Shown: one piece after another, positions 16,939 to 29,134 of the stretch
Position numbering within the stretch: position 1 is the first letter of the stretch
Layout: every line of letters begins with the position of its first letter
Origin: Tetradesmus obliquus
Taxonomy: Eukaryota; Chlorophyta; Chlorophyceae; Sphaeropleales; Scenedesmaceae
DNA: 64,000 nt
Direction of reading: 5' to 3'
NCBI GenBank assembly: GCA_030272155.1
Contig: CP126196.1
Location: 62,001 to 126,000, forward strand
Made by a program: the position numbers and the translations under genes
The notes under the pieces: generated by a model
The model's database searches: none
The model's input: only the letters and a program-made list of their open reading frames with translations
Told to the model about the DNA's origin: nothing

Positions 16939-17401
16939 CAGCAACAGCAGCGACAGCAGCGGCGATGTTGTTTGTGGTGCATTACGTTTTGGTGTTGTGT
17001 TATCGTGGTATGCGTCTGTTCGGGGAGAGGGTGGCGGGCAGGTTGGGCGTGTGGTGTGGCCTGCTCTGAGGGGAGCAAACACCGGAAGGTGGGGCGTTCG
17101 AAAGTACACGTTGCTGGGCGATGCTTTTTTCATGAACGTTTTGTGCACACATACACAGCCTACATGTCATCACAGCATCGGGTTTGGGAGGAAGGGCTTG
17201 GAGACTAGCAGTGTTGGTGAAAACCAACACTGAGTGGTTCTGTGCAGTTTTTTGGGTGTTGCGTGGATTTTGCTGTCTGGTGTACCTGGCACACCTGTTG
17301 GTGTAGCAGGTACTACATTTTTTGTAGTGCGTGAAAGAAATCCTGCAAGATGGTGCAGATACCAGGCGGCCCAGAGCAGCACAGGCTGCCTGGGGTTTAG
17401 G
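16807..17401. other. Non-coding stretch with a small perfect hairpin
   Basis: It contains a short (CAG)n/(CAA)n run near 16906-16960 and a perfect 10-bp stem with a GAAA loop at 17209-17232. No coding exon is seen. Confidence 0.5.
17209..17232. repeat. 10-bp stem, GAAA-loop hairpin
   Basis: CAGTGTTGGT is followed by GAAA and then its exact complement ACCAACACTG. A GNRA-type tetraloop on a perfect stem would be a stable RNA hairpin. It lies about 170 bp outside the left copy of the 63-bp inverted repeat. Confidence 0.7.
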
Positions 17402-17464
17402 AGCTAAGTCACATGATAAGGGCTACCAACATGGGGTAGGAACTCCTAACCAAAGCTGGTATGA
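17402..17464 (+). repeat. 63-bp perfect inverted repeat, left copy
   Basis: All 63 bases are the exact reverse complement of 29072-29134. Similarity stops abruptly at both ends. It encloses the KDZ transposase gene and the unknown minus-strand gene, so it could be a terminal inverted repeat. The alternative is a fragment of the Penelope-like element's 5' end in the opposite orientation. Confidence 0.85.
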
Positions 17465-17963
17465 CCTACCAGCCTACCATGGAAGCGCTTGCCAAAGATT
17501 AATTACATATACAAAGCAGCATCCTTTGTTTGAAAAGCTCCGCTGCAGGTGGTGCTTACCTGGGGCCCTATGGCCAGCCATGGCACCAGTGCCAGCCAGC
17601 TGTGGCAGCTGCAGTGCCAAAAACTATGTGCGGGGTGGCACAGCATCACTGTGGCATTATGCAACAAGTTAAAAACGTGTGTTTATGCATAGACATCAGC
17701 GTCATATGGGTTATCTCGGATACATTCTGTCAGCTCACGTTAGTGACACCCTTGTAGCTGTTGTAACAACCAGTGCTCACTGGTGCTACTGCATCTGCAG
17801 TTAATGCCTGGTGCTGGCAGTAACTTGACATGAACAAGAGGTTTGCCGATAAGTCTTGGACGAGTGGCTTGTTCGCAGCAGTGCTTGGTGCCTGAGCTTG
17901 CATCCTCATCCATCCTCTCGCAGCACGTTCTCCTGTCGATTGATGTACCTATGATGCAAAAAC

Positions 17964-20900
17964 ATGTCTTCTTTCGTGACTGAGTCGCAGCAGAGGCTCA
18001 ACTTTGTCGAAGCAAACCTAAAGCAGCACAGGGACAGCAGTAAGAGGACCAACCAACTGCCACCAAACGCTTTCAGAGGCAGGCCTAGGCAGCGGGTACA
18101 TACAAGTGACGATGGTGTGGAGTAAAACGAAGACACCTGGGCAGAACTGGACGTGTGTCATGGCGACAGTGAGCACCAGCGGCGTGTGCAGCAGCAGCGG
18201 CTCAATTGGGATGCACGCAGGCCTGCCAACATCAACAGCCTGCAGCAGTACGAGGCATGCCAGCAGTCTGAGGACCAGCTGAAGCAGCGGGAGAGTCTTG
18301 TGCAGCTGATGAACGAGCGCATGGTGGTAGCGCTCTCACGTCACTGGTGCTGCGGCAGCGGTGTGATCAGAGTGCACGGCGGTGACACCTGCATAACAGC
18401 TGGCAGCAGCAGGTCAGTTGCCTGCCACATGCTGGGCGCCAGCTTCTGGCTGTCAGTGCCAACTGTCACGTGCGACGCATGTGGCACCACATGGGAGCTC
18501 AGCCCTGCCGCAGCTGGCTGCTGGGGGAGCAGTCCTGTTGTGCCCAACACCTGGTTTGACAAGCAGCTCCTGGAGTTCTACAGGCACCTGGTGCTTCCGG
18601 GTGGCCTCAGCACGGCACATTTGCAGGTGACTGCAATGCTGTTGCTGTGGTCATAGTTGGTGCCACCGCAGCAGCAGCAGCGTCAGCAGCATGCCCAACT
18701 GGCCGAGGCGCAGTTTCAACCATTGACCATCGGTGAGCATCGCTAATGCAGCGCTTGCACGCTAGCGATGCTGTGCGCTGTGTGGGCTGCCGCCTCGACA
18801 GGATGGTGCTTGCTTGCAGAGATATACAGGCGGCGTGGCTGGAGTACAGCCGTGCAGCAGAGTATGCTCATGACCCACGCGCTGGTCGGCGCCGAGCTGA
18901 GCTTCTTTGGCCCTGCGGGGCTATGCCCAGCATGCGCTGGCACGCCTGAGTCGGCAGGTATGATGTGTTCCACTAGCGCTTCAGCCTCACTGCAGCGCTG
19001 TGACCGGCAGGCAGCGTGTGACGCGATCTTGCTCATGTGCAGGTGCCGCAGAGGCAGCAGCAGCGGTGGTGCCACCTCGCCACTCTGCAGAGCATCTGTT
19101 TGACCCAGGTGAGAGCGGCTAAGCGAATCTGCCTATTGGGTTGGCATGTATCACCTCTTAGCCAGCAGCGCATGCCACACAGCTGCAGCCATTGCAGGTC
19201 AGCTGCGCTTCTGCTGCCATGTCGCTTGTGCTGCAGTCCATGTATGTATGCTGTTGTGTGGTGCAGGTGCTGCTGCTGCGGGTACGCTACAGCGCAGCGC
19301 ACTGGAGAGGGGCCTGCTAGCAGGTGAGCTGGCAGCCGGGCTCAAGCATGCTGTGGCTGCCTGGCCCTGTGTTTATGTTGCAGCTGTTGGTGTAGCACTT
19401 GCGACATTGCCGCAAGATGCATTGTGTACATGCTGGCATGGGCGCTCTGCACGCTGCATGTTGTGTACTTGGCTTAGCGCATGCAACACGTCCCACTTTG
19501 TGACCAGATTGCTTACATGCACCATGCAAACTCCCTGGCAACATCCTTGGAGCAGGCCTCAGTGACTAACACCCAGCCGTGTTGCTCGCCTTCTGCTGTT
19601 CACACTGCTAGCTGATGCGCGCGACATCCTGTCCATCTTCAGCATCAGTAGCAAGCCGGCCATCATAGCTGTGTATTTTGATGCCAATGTCAAGTCCAAT
19701 CGGTACGCCTCCGCCAGCAGGAGTGGCGGCTACAGCGAGGCTTTTGCAGTGCTAGGCCGCTTCTTAGGCAGGGCACACACGAGGCTGTGGGACATGAAGG
19801 GCAACAGCCAGCTGCACGTGAAGCAGACCAAGCTTGCCGAGCTTGGCGCTGATGAGGTCAGCATCGAGGTGGCGGGCGAGTGCCATCCGCAGCTGAGCTG
19901 TGCAAGGGAGACGTCGCTGCACAGTGGCATCAGCGACGAGTGCGGCCTGGCTGGCGGCGTGTGCAGCCATGGTTTCCCGCTGCTGGGCATGTTCCTGGCA
20001 ATGCCGGCACCGGAGCGCTTCCTTACTATGACTTGGCGCTGGAGGAGCTGCTGGTGGACGCGCACGTGCACATCATGTACCTGGACACCGGCTGCAGCTA
20101 CTACCGCCACCATCAGCTGCTGAAGCCACAACCAGCGGCTGAGCCAGCTCACATCCGCTTGCCGTGGTGGCATGCCAAGGGGCACGGAGCGACGTGCTGT
20201 CTGCGCAACTCCGGCTTGTACCTACCAGGTATGTTGTGTTTGCGCAGGGTTCTTGCGTGCACATCTTGGTGCAGTTACAGCAGGTGGCTAGCGTACAGTT
20301 TGGCAATGACAAAAACAACACACGCACAGTCTGCATGGCTGCACGGTGCGCAGCACTGCTGTGCAATTTGCAGATGACAGCGCTTGTTGGCCGTGTATTC
20401 AAACCTCGAGTGTAAGCGTAGCTTGAGGCATCATGACTGACGGTGGCTCTGCGCGCCAACTTGCTGCTTGCGCAGGTGCTGGCCGCAGGGTTGGCGAGAC
20501 CTGCGAGCAGCTGTGGGCTCAGCTGAAGCCTCTCACTTCCGTCACGAGGTACATGGCTAAGCCCAACTACCTGGACTGCATCGACGGCTTCTTGCGCTTC
20601 GTTGCAGCTGCACGGCTTGCACAGTTTGTGCCGTTCATGGTGGAGCAGCACAGGAGCCTTGTGCGCAAGCTGGGTAAGTGGCAGCAAGGCTTCCAAATAA
20701 CATCGCCAAGATGCGGGTGTTGTGTTGCAGCTGGGGGCTGAGCTGTTTGTCCGACATGTGTGCGTCCAGCACCACCTGCGATTGCTGAATGCAGACAGTA
20801 GATGTCCAAGTAGTTGCTATCTGTGCCTATGTCTGTGTGCGCTGCAGCGCAACTTTATGTTGTTTGCCGCCGTGCAGAGGAGTGCCGCAGCCGCTACACA

Positions 20901-22269
20901 GACCTGGTGGCCGCAGCGGGGCGGCAGGGCCTGACTGAGATGCAGCTGATGTCTGCTGCAGTGGATGCATGCGGACCTGCTGATGTTGCAGCTCCTGTCG
21001 CCCTTGATGCTGCAGCCGCTCGGCTGAAGCTGCTGGTGAGCTTAGTGGTGCAGCGCAGTGTCCAGCACAGTCCTGCCACTGCAGCCTGTGTTCATGCATC
21101 TGAGAACGCTGTGACAGCGGCTGCCGCACTGTTTGTGGGGGGTTGCAGCAGCATCGGCTGTTACTGGTCGGTGTTTGTGGTTGCGCAATCCATACAAGGC
21201 TTTTTGGGGTTGCAATTACTTGAAGCTCACACCATCTGCTTGTTTCCGTGCTTTGCGCCTGGTCGTGTGCTGTGTTCTGCAGGTCGACTATGTGCGTGTC
21301 GACCAGCAGCGCAGGGGGCTGCTGCAGATGCAGCAGCACGCCACAATTCTGGCTGTGGCCCTGCCTGGCAGGGAGGGGCGCTCGCTGCACGCGCGCGGGC
21401 AGGACGCCCCACGCCTACAGAAGCTTGCGGAGAAGCTGGGTGCACTGATGACCAAGCTGGACATCACGGCGCCACTACAGCCTGGCAGCGCTGAGTACAA
21501 GCAGGGCCTGGCTGCTCTGCGAGATGAGCAGCTGAAGAGCTTGCAGGCACACGTGGAGAAGAATGTGTCTGCGCTTGCTGTGTTGGCATACGAGCGACAG
21601 CAGCAGGGCGCAGCAAGCAGCATAACCCGCTCAAACAGGCGCAGAGCAGGCGCAAGCGTGTGCGGCAGCTGGTGGCGATGCTGCACACTTGGCAGGTGGT
21701 GGACGCGCCCGGCAGTGATGCAGTGCAGCTGCTGCCTGCAGTTTGGACAGAGGCTGAGGTGACCAAGCTGTTCAAGGGCGAGTACCCGTGGCGGGGGGGA
21801 GCAGGTCTGGCGCAGTTGCATCAGTTCTGGCAGAGCGCTTCAGCGACGTTTGCGCAGAGGTAAGAGCAGAAGGCATGCAAATGGCAGGAGCGTAGCCGAT
21901 TTGCTGCTTAGCCAGGTGCCTAGTGTCAAGCGCCAAAGTCGCTGCGTGCCAGAAGCGCAAGCATGCATCAGATTATTTTGCGATAGCTTTTGTGCACTCT
22001 TGTGCTGGTTTACAAGCGCTCATGTGCTGCCACATTTCTGCTTGTATGGTTTGATTCTGCCATTGCAGATGGCCCGCACCATCGAGGAGCTGGTGCTGCA
22101 GCGCTTTGAGCGAGAGCGCACGCAGCAGTACTTCCTGTGCGTGAAGAACGTCTGCCTGGAAGCAAGCCGCTCGCGGCAAGAGGCAGCGGATGAGCTGCAT
22201 GGTGCATGGCAGGGTGCATGCCAGATGGCCCATGGTGTAATGCCATCGCTGGCTGCACTGCTGCAGTGA
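17964..22269 (+). mobile_element. KDZ (Kyakuja/Dileera/Zisupton) DNA transposase gene, decayed
   Basis: Exons: 17964-18626, 18672-18732, 18820-18957, 19043-19108, 19267-19323, 19612-20228, 20476-20673, 20878-21035, 21283-21859, then about 22069-22269 (last junction does not fit phase). KDZ landmarks in order: a Cys region (VTCDACGTTWEL) and the WFDKQLLEFYRHL segment; LCPACAG; AVYFDANVKSNR; ECGLAGGVCSHGFPLLGMF; YYDLALEELL...HVHIMYLDTGC; LPWWHAKGHG; SGLYLPGAGRRVGETCEQLWAQLKPL; RYMAKPNYLDCIDGF. The product would cut and paste DNA. It is broken: an in-frame TAA at 18123, one frameshift near 20,020 (before YYDLALEEL) and another near 21,615. It may be the transposase of the element bounded by the 63-bp repeats. 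Confidence 0.85.
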
Positions 22270-25200
22270 AACACGTGCTGGAGGAGGCAGCTGTGCACGT
22301 TGCTGTGGCAGTGCTGCTGCAGCGCAGCGCCGCAAAGCACCATGATTGGTATGAAGCAACAGTGACTAGGTTTGAGGGGCTGAGCGGGTGAAGCTCTGCC
22401 CTGCGGCCCATGGCGGGGTGACATGGCCCCAGTGCAGTACAACAGGTATCACGCGGCTAGATGTATTTCGTGTGTATGTCACTCTACTGTTGTAAAGTGC
22501 CATGGCCATACTGGAAGCGCTCCGTTGTAGCACTTGTGATAGTGCAGCGTACAGTTGACGTGGCGCACTGCATCTCCCAGTGGCCATCTGCTGCTGCATG
22601 CGTTGACATGATCGTACGTCAACTGAGGGTGTAACAGTACAGTTGTGTGTGCACTCCTCACCGTGACCTAGGCTAGCTGTCTAGGTTGCTCAAGTTGGGC
22701 AGCAGTCACCTTTATAGTTGGCATGCTGGCCAGGAGGGGCACGCCTTCAGAGCATGATGAACAATGGAAAGGCCCTTGCAAGGGCTCAATAGAGTCAACT
22801 ATGCAATGGGTAACATGATGAAGGATGAGGTTGATGAAAGATTCAGTTATGCAATGAGCTGCAGTGCAGCGGCCTGGCCTGCGCAGCGCCTCAGCTGACT
22901 GCAGCCAAGCGCTTGGCCTACTGGCTAATATGCACTGTCATAGGAGCTGAACCCACAGCCGGCCAGGCCACACTGCATTGAGCAGTGTTGGCTAGATGGG
23001 TCACTGGCTGAGGCACACTGACACCCTGAGGCATCTTTCTTCGGCACTGACAGCATTGCTGCACTAGCGCAGTGATGGCGAGCCAGCTGACTATTGTCAG
23101 GCATGTACAGCTAAGGCACTGCAGAAAGACGGCCACTTTCTCTTGCTGCTGTGTCCTGAGAGGTACTGCATTCTGATGCAAGCATGCAACTGTCCTTGAA
23201 CGACACACATGCACCTAGGATTGTGTATGTAGATGGCAGCAGCATAGCTCAAGCCGGACAGTTCAACTATAACGTGCAAGAACTATCTGACAAAGACATG
23301 AAGCTGACCTTGTTATGCGCCGCTGCTGTGCGCACAACACCATGCAGTGCGTAACATCGCACATTAGCAGCAGTGTGACTGCATTTCAATCAATTTTGCG
23401 CGGAACTATTTAGTACCGGGATAGAGGCCAGCAGCAACGTGGTGCGGCACTGCAAAGCACACACATACCATCCAGCACACATATACCATCCAGCGCAAAC
23501 GTGGCAGGCCTACTCAGGCTCAGGCCAACAACGATGATGCCGCATGACGATTGCAGGCGCACTCGCTTGGCGTTGTTGCTGTCGGTATGAGTTGCACCAT
23601 TGCCATTCTCCATCTCTCAGTAAAACGCAGACATGTGTGGAATAAACCTGGTTCTGCAGTCGTGGCTAGTGCTGGTCAGCATCAGCAGGTGGTCACTTGG
23701 TGTTTGGTACAACACTTGTACCCCACTGGGGGCTTCTGTTGCACATGCATTGCGCCTCTGTAAGCATCAAGCCCACAGGCGCATGGAGTGGGTTACAGAC
23801 AGCGCAGCCATGCTGCCGCCAACAATTGAAATCAGCATCAAGACAGGGCACATGCGTATACTGTCGAATGTCAGACATAGTGCTTCGAGTGCGCCAGCAA
23901 CGTCCATTGCTGACCTCACTGAGATCCAAATGAGCCACCTGCACACATCTGCTTTGAAAGCTCTTCATTGGTTGCGCACAACAACATCTTGTATAAAAAT
24001 GAGTGTAAACACCCACCGAGGCCCGAGGGCAACAGTGGATGCATGACTGCGCTTTCAAGTTACCAGCGCTATTCTTTGATTTGCCATGTAGGTTGTACAC
24101 CGCGATGCTGTGTGACGAGGGCGGCCATCACACCCCGGCCCCGCTAACGCGCTCTGTGTACTACACAGATTACTGGTGTGTACAGGTTGCCGTTGCACGT
24201 ACACGTGTGCGGCAACCCGCACACACCAGCAATGATGGTGCAACCTTTGGTGTCCGTGTGCAGCACACGAGCGACGACAAGGCGAGGATGAGGGCGCCAG
24301 AGGCTGAGTAGCACCGGCCTGCAGCAGAGGCTGTATGTTGAGGTGTGCTGGCACCTCCACTCATTGTGTAAGGGCAGCAAGTGTTGTTGGGCTGTGTGAA
24401 GACATCTGCTGCAGATGCAGCATTGACAGCCTTGCTGCCCTAAATTTATACAGCGCACACAGCCCGCCCAGGTGCGGCAGGGCAGGCGGCACCAAGGACA
24501 GTGACAACAGTCTGCAGTGTCATGCAACTCTCCAGCTCACAATCAACATGTTACGTTACCCTTGAAGCCACAAAAATGTTGTCATCAGCAGCTACCAGTC
24601 TGTTGCACGCCACACCAACTGTTTGCCGTGTGCAACACTGTCAACACAACCACACCGCCGGCGAAGCCATAAAAGCACTGTGTAAAGGGACTGCCTGGGT
24701 GTGCAAACACTACATGTTCTACATGGGCTGCAACCGCAGCAGCCTTGTAGTCACACTGCAACAATGCGCCTTCTACAGCGGCCACACGCGCAGAGCAGCC
24801 TGAAGCCAGTCAGCCACTCAACTCGAGCCTGCTTGTACTGCAGTCAATCACCGCCACAACACCAAAGGTTCGCCTTGAACAGCTGCGTGCTACCGCACGC
24901 CTGTTTGCACAAGCACATATGCACACAAAGAAACCGTTCATGCTACATATGCAGCGAAGTCACGAGTTGCTTTGCTGCACGAGCTGCCATGCAGCCGGTG
25001 TTGTGCACACTTGTACAGATAACACAAACCCCAAACGAGCCCACCACACCAGAGCGCCCATGCGCATGCACCGTCTGCGTGCATGCGTATTAAAGTAAAA
25101 CATGTACTGCATGTAACACCAAGCCCTTGGACAGAGGCAGCAGCACCACACATTGAGCTTGCAGCATTCTCAAAAGTATAGTTGCTGCTACAACATGCAT

Positions 25201-25724
25201 GCACAACACATCTACGAAGTTACGCAAGAAAGCTGAAGGCACTAGCTCTGCATGTTCCATTTTTCAACAACGCCAGCGCAGCCTGAGCACCTACTGCTTG
25301 TGCACATATCAGAACCTGTGGCAACAGCACGCCACCCACACCGCAGCAGCTGCACAAGATGGCCTGCTGCACATCATCAGTCATATTACGTTGTCGCAGC
25401 ATATATACTTGGCCCATCATCATAGACAGTGTGACCATGCATGCCAAGTGTCACCACCACTGCCATGTTGGTAGCTTTTATAAGGTGACTCAGCTGACCA
25501 CTGAGTACTGTGCTTGCGCTCACAATTGATTGTGAACACTGCGCTGTTGCCAGTGACACACCGCTGCTGCACTGACAGCAACACATGGCGGGATTAGGGA
25601 AGCCACTCTCTCAAACCTACACCAACGCATGCTTCCACGGTGCAACATTCCCAACAGCAACGCCTGCCTGACCCGGCCACAACCTCGCGCTTCACACCAA
25701 CTGTGCGCTAGGAGCGCACATGAG
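22270..25724. other. 3.4-kb stretch without recognisable gene
   Basis: Both strands carry only short open frames without family resemblance. It lies inside the 63-bp inverted-repeat interval. Part may be 3' UTR of the transposase gene (TGTAA near 22,490). Confidence 0.5.
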
Positions 25725-28395
25725 CTACTGCAGCCCAATCTTCTGTGTGTTGAGTGCGGTCCGCCCCTTGGCCAACGCAGCCACAAGACGGCCCGGCGGC
25801 GGCTTGCACACGCCCAGGAGGCGCTCAGCATAGTCCAGGTCGTCCTCGACAGCTTGGATGCCACTCGCGCTGCCGCTTGCTGCCTTGCTGCGGCCCAGCG
25901 CAGCCTCCAGCTAGTGCAGCATTCCCTCCACGTTGATGCCCTGCAATTCATATACCGCAGAACCCCTCAGAAACATCTCAGCAGACAACAGACAACACGC
26001 AAGCAAGCTGCTCGCAGAAGACCACAAAACATGCATTGCAAGGAACCAGCACATGTTCAGGCTCTACGCACCAGTCCATCGCATGGCAGCTGCTGCACCA
26101 TCTTCTTTTGAGCAACAGTGGCAGGAGCAGGCACCTCAACCGGCAGCGCTGCACGCTGGGATGCCTTGACAGCCTTGTCTGTTGCTGCCGCAGCTGACGG
26201 GCTCTGGCTGTTGCCCAGCACAGCCAGCACGGCCTGCTTGGCACCTGCTGCTGCCTTCCTCTGCTGGCGGCGTGGGCCAGCTGAGGCACGGCTTGCAGCT
26301 GCCTCCTGTTCCTGCTGCTGCTGCTCCTCCTGCTCCTGCTGCTGCACCTGCTGCTGCTGCTCCTGCTGCTGCTGCTCCTGGTGCTGCGCCTGTTGCTGCT
26401 GGTCCTGTGGCAACACACAGGGCCGGATAAGCACCAGCCAATATTCAGCAGCACAGCGCACGACAGCAGGGGCGGCAACAAGCAGCATCAGCTCCAGAAC
26501 AACATGCAAAAGGAATCTAAACTTGATGAATATGGGATCCTGACATTCTGGTTGTTCATGCAGCATCAAGAGCACCAACTCAATGGCAAGAGCAGCGGCA
26601 TCATGGCATGCAAGTATACTGAAGCAGTGGAGCAAGCTAAATGGCCTGCATGCGACAAATCGAAGCAACTTGGGGCAGCCTCAAAACGCCAAGCCCCGCA
26701 AGCTAGCAGCGCGCGGATGCACATGAGTTCACCTACCTGTGACCAGAACTGCGGGTGCAGCTCTTCCAGAACCTCGCTGAACAGCCTGCGCAGTGCTGCT
26801 GAGCCAGTCTCGCGGTCCAGGCTCCAGCCAGTCTGCTCCTCCACGGCTGTGCGCACCTGGCCCTTGGTGATCTCGGCCAGACAGCCGTCAGCCTGCGCAC
26901 CTGGGGTACAAGGGTTGAGCAGTGGCGAGCACAGGTGGGAGCAGCAGACAACACCAGATCAGGGGTATCCCAAGTGCTAGCAGCGGCGTTTGAGCAGACT
27001 CTGCTCACCTCAAAGCAGGCACGTTCCTTATTGGTGCTTCACAGCACAGCAACTGCCATATTGACCGACACGCACCACCAGCTTTTCAACGCATTGATAT
27101 GGTTTTTTGAACATGCACAACCCATACAAGCATACTGCAACAGCTTCAGGCAGTTACATCTGCATTCTTGTGCACGCCTGATACCTGCACCCATGCATCA
27201 CACGTACACATTCTGCTGGCAAACCCACCAGTGAGCACTGCCATGACTGCTTCGCGCATGCCGCCACACGCGTTTGCAACAACCTCGTCGACCTCCTGCA
27301 GAACTGCTGCATCATCGGCGCGCTGCTGCTGCTGCTCTGCATGCTCTGCTGCGCGACGGCTGCTAGTCTGCTGCAGGCGCCGCACCCGCCGTCCTTGCTG
27401 CTGCTGCTGTTGCTCGTCCTCTGCGTCTGCTTCTCCTTCCTCCGCTGTCTCCGCCTCACTGCACAATTCACTGTCAGCGTCACTGCTGGCGCCCTGCTCC
27501 AGCTGCTGCCCCTGAACATCGTGCTCAGCACTGTCTTCGCCACCTGTGAGGAGCAGAGTAGTGCAGCAATGCAGAAGCAGCAGCACACGGGAAGGTGAGA
27601 CCCACGCAGGTGCTTTCAGGCACAACAGTGGGGGGACAGTAGCTTCATACAGTGCAGCATGATAGTGTTTGATGGGGTTGATGCACATCCATGCGCTGCA
27701 AAGGAACACAAGAGAATTTCTGCAATAGGCACAGCCCTTGCAGGGACGCTCCAGTGTACCACCGCACCTGAGACAAGTTCCTGGTACTTGGCCTCCAGGC
27801 GATCGTCTTCCCAGCCCGTCATTTCTATCAGCGCGCCAAGGATGGCACCTGCCTGCTGCTTTGTCACCCCCTGGAACACAGTGCGCAGCTTGCCATTCAG
27901 GCCAAGCGGAAAGTGCACGAACACCACCACGTCAGTAGCCCCACCAGGAGCAGCTCGCATCTTCATGCTGCGCCTCTGCACACCCATATGCAGACGTGCC
28001 CTCAGGTTGCTGATGTTCAGCTGTTTCTTGGTCTTCTTCTGGCTTCTGGCCTGACACCGCCCATGGCTAGCAGCAGCGGCACTGCCACCTGATGCTGGTT
28101 CCTGCTCAGCAACACTGCCCGTCTCAGACTGGTTACTGCGCTGGCGCGGCTGCTTAGTTGGGTGCTGCTGCTGCTGCTGTTGCTTCTTCTTCTTCTGCTG
28201 CTTGCCAAGCGCCTGTGCTGCAGCCTTGGTGAGTTTCGCCAGCTGCGGATATGTCAAACCCGTGGTATTTAGTCCCAAGCATTGAGTGTTGACATCAACA
28301 GAGTTCGCGCTGCAAGCTGAGCAGGTAGCATTTGTCAACCAACTGCCTGCAGCCCACCTTCTTGCTTGCTGGCGCGCGCTGCTGCGCTTCGTCAT
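25725..28395 (-). CDS. Unknown spliced gene inside the inverted-repeat interval (about 489 aa to TAG; 550 aa to the next stop)
   Basis: Five exons keep phase: 27768-28395, 27229-27543, 26737-26900, 26072-26404, 25725-25940. The product is basic at the N-terminus (MTKRSSARQQAR, KKKKQQQQQQ), then has a possible folded part (DVVVFVHFPLGLNGKLRTVFQG, ALIEMTGWEDDRLEAKYQEL). An acidic Glu/Gln-rich region follows (AEEGEADAEDEQ), then a conserved-looking helix block (VRTAVEEQTGWSLDRETGSA) and a Q/E coiled coil. The last exon carries a TAG at 25911, yet the same frame stays coding-like for 61 more residues (SGIQAVEDDLDYAERLLGVC). It is either a recently shortened gene or a relic. I recognise no family; nuclear or nucleic-acid-binding is a guess from charge. 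It could be cargo of a KDZ-type element. Confidence 0.55.
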
Positions 28396-29071
28396 CGTTA
28401 CAAGCGTAAAAATATAAAGTCAGGCACTTATGCGTTCGTTTGTGCGCAATGTTGTCGCCACCAGCCAAATGCACCGGCCTCACTGTCTAGTCTGCTTCCG
28501 CTTTGGCACCGTACGCAATAGCAGCATCCAGAAAGTACAGCAAGGCGGCGATCAAACTGCACATTCATTCCTGACGCCATTGTAGCAGCGCTGGCGAACC
28601 TGTCACGCAGGTTTGAATGGGCTGTTCTAACGTAAAAACATGATTACGTCCCACGGCTGCTACCTATTACTACTTCGGACAAGTATCAATAACATCCTTT
28701 TATGTGTTGAAGCAGGGTGTGCTGTCAGGATACCATGATGGTATGCTATGCTAATGTATTTCACACAGAAAGTCACTGTGGCATGACTTGCAGCAGCAGT
28801 GACTTAGCAACAGTAAGGATGCTCTCTGTCATGTCTAGTTGCGTTTGATTCTTTATGTTACATGATGCATGCATGGAGGCAGTGTCATCAATCGGCGTCA
28901 ACACTGCTGGGTGCTGGGGCCCCAAGGGGGCCTGGGGGCGGGGGGGGGGGGGGAGGGGGGGGGGAGGGGGCGCCACGTAGTCACCTGCTTGGCCGCTGTG
29001 CTAGGACAAGAGCGTACCATGTTTACAGACATACATTACAGCAGTAATGCTGCGCTGCAGTGCGTGATATT
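28396..29071. other. Intergenic, with a long G-tract
   Basis: No coding exon is seen. It contains the poly-G stretch at 28926-28971. Promoter sequences of the minus-strand gene starting at 28395 should be here. Confidence 0.5.
28926..28971 (+). repeat. Poly-G tract with A/C/T interruptions
   Basis: About 46 bp, nearly all G, includes runs of 14, 10 and 5 G. It has clear G-quadruplex potential and is prone to assembly length error. Confidence 0.85.
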
Positions 29072-29134
29072 TCATACCAGCTTTGGTTAGGAGTTCCTAC
29101 CCCATGTTGGTAGCCCTTATCATGTGACTTAGCT
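29072..29134 (-). repeat. 63-bp perfect inverted repeat, right copy
   Basis: Exact reverse complement of 17402-17464. It ends 29 bp before the first ATG of the Penelope-like element, which leaves open whether it belongs to that element or to a larger one reaching back to 17.4 kb. Confidence 0.85.
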
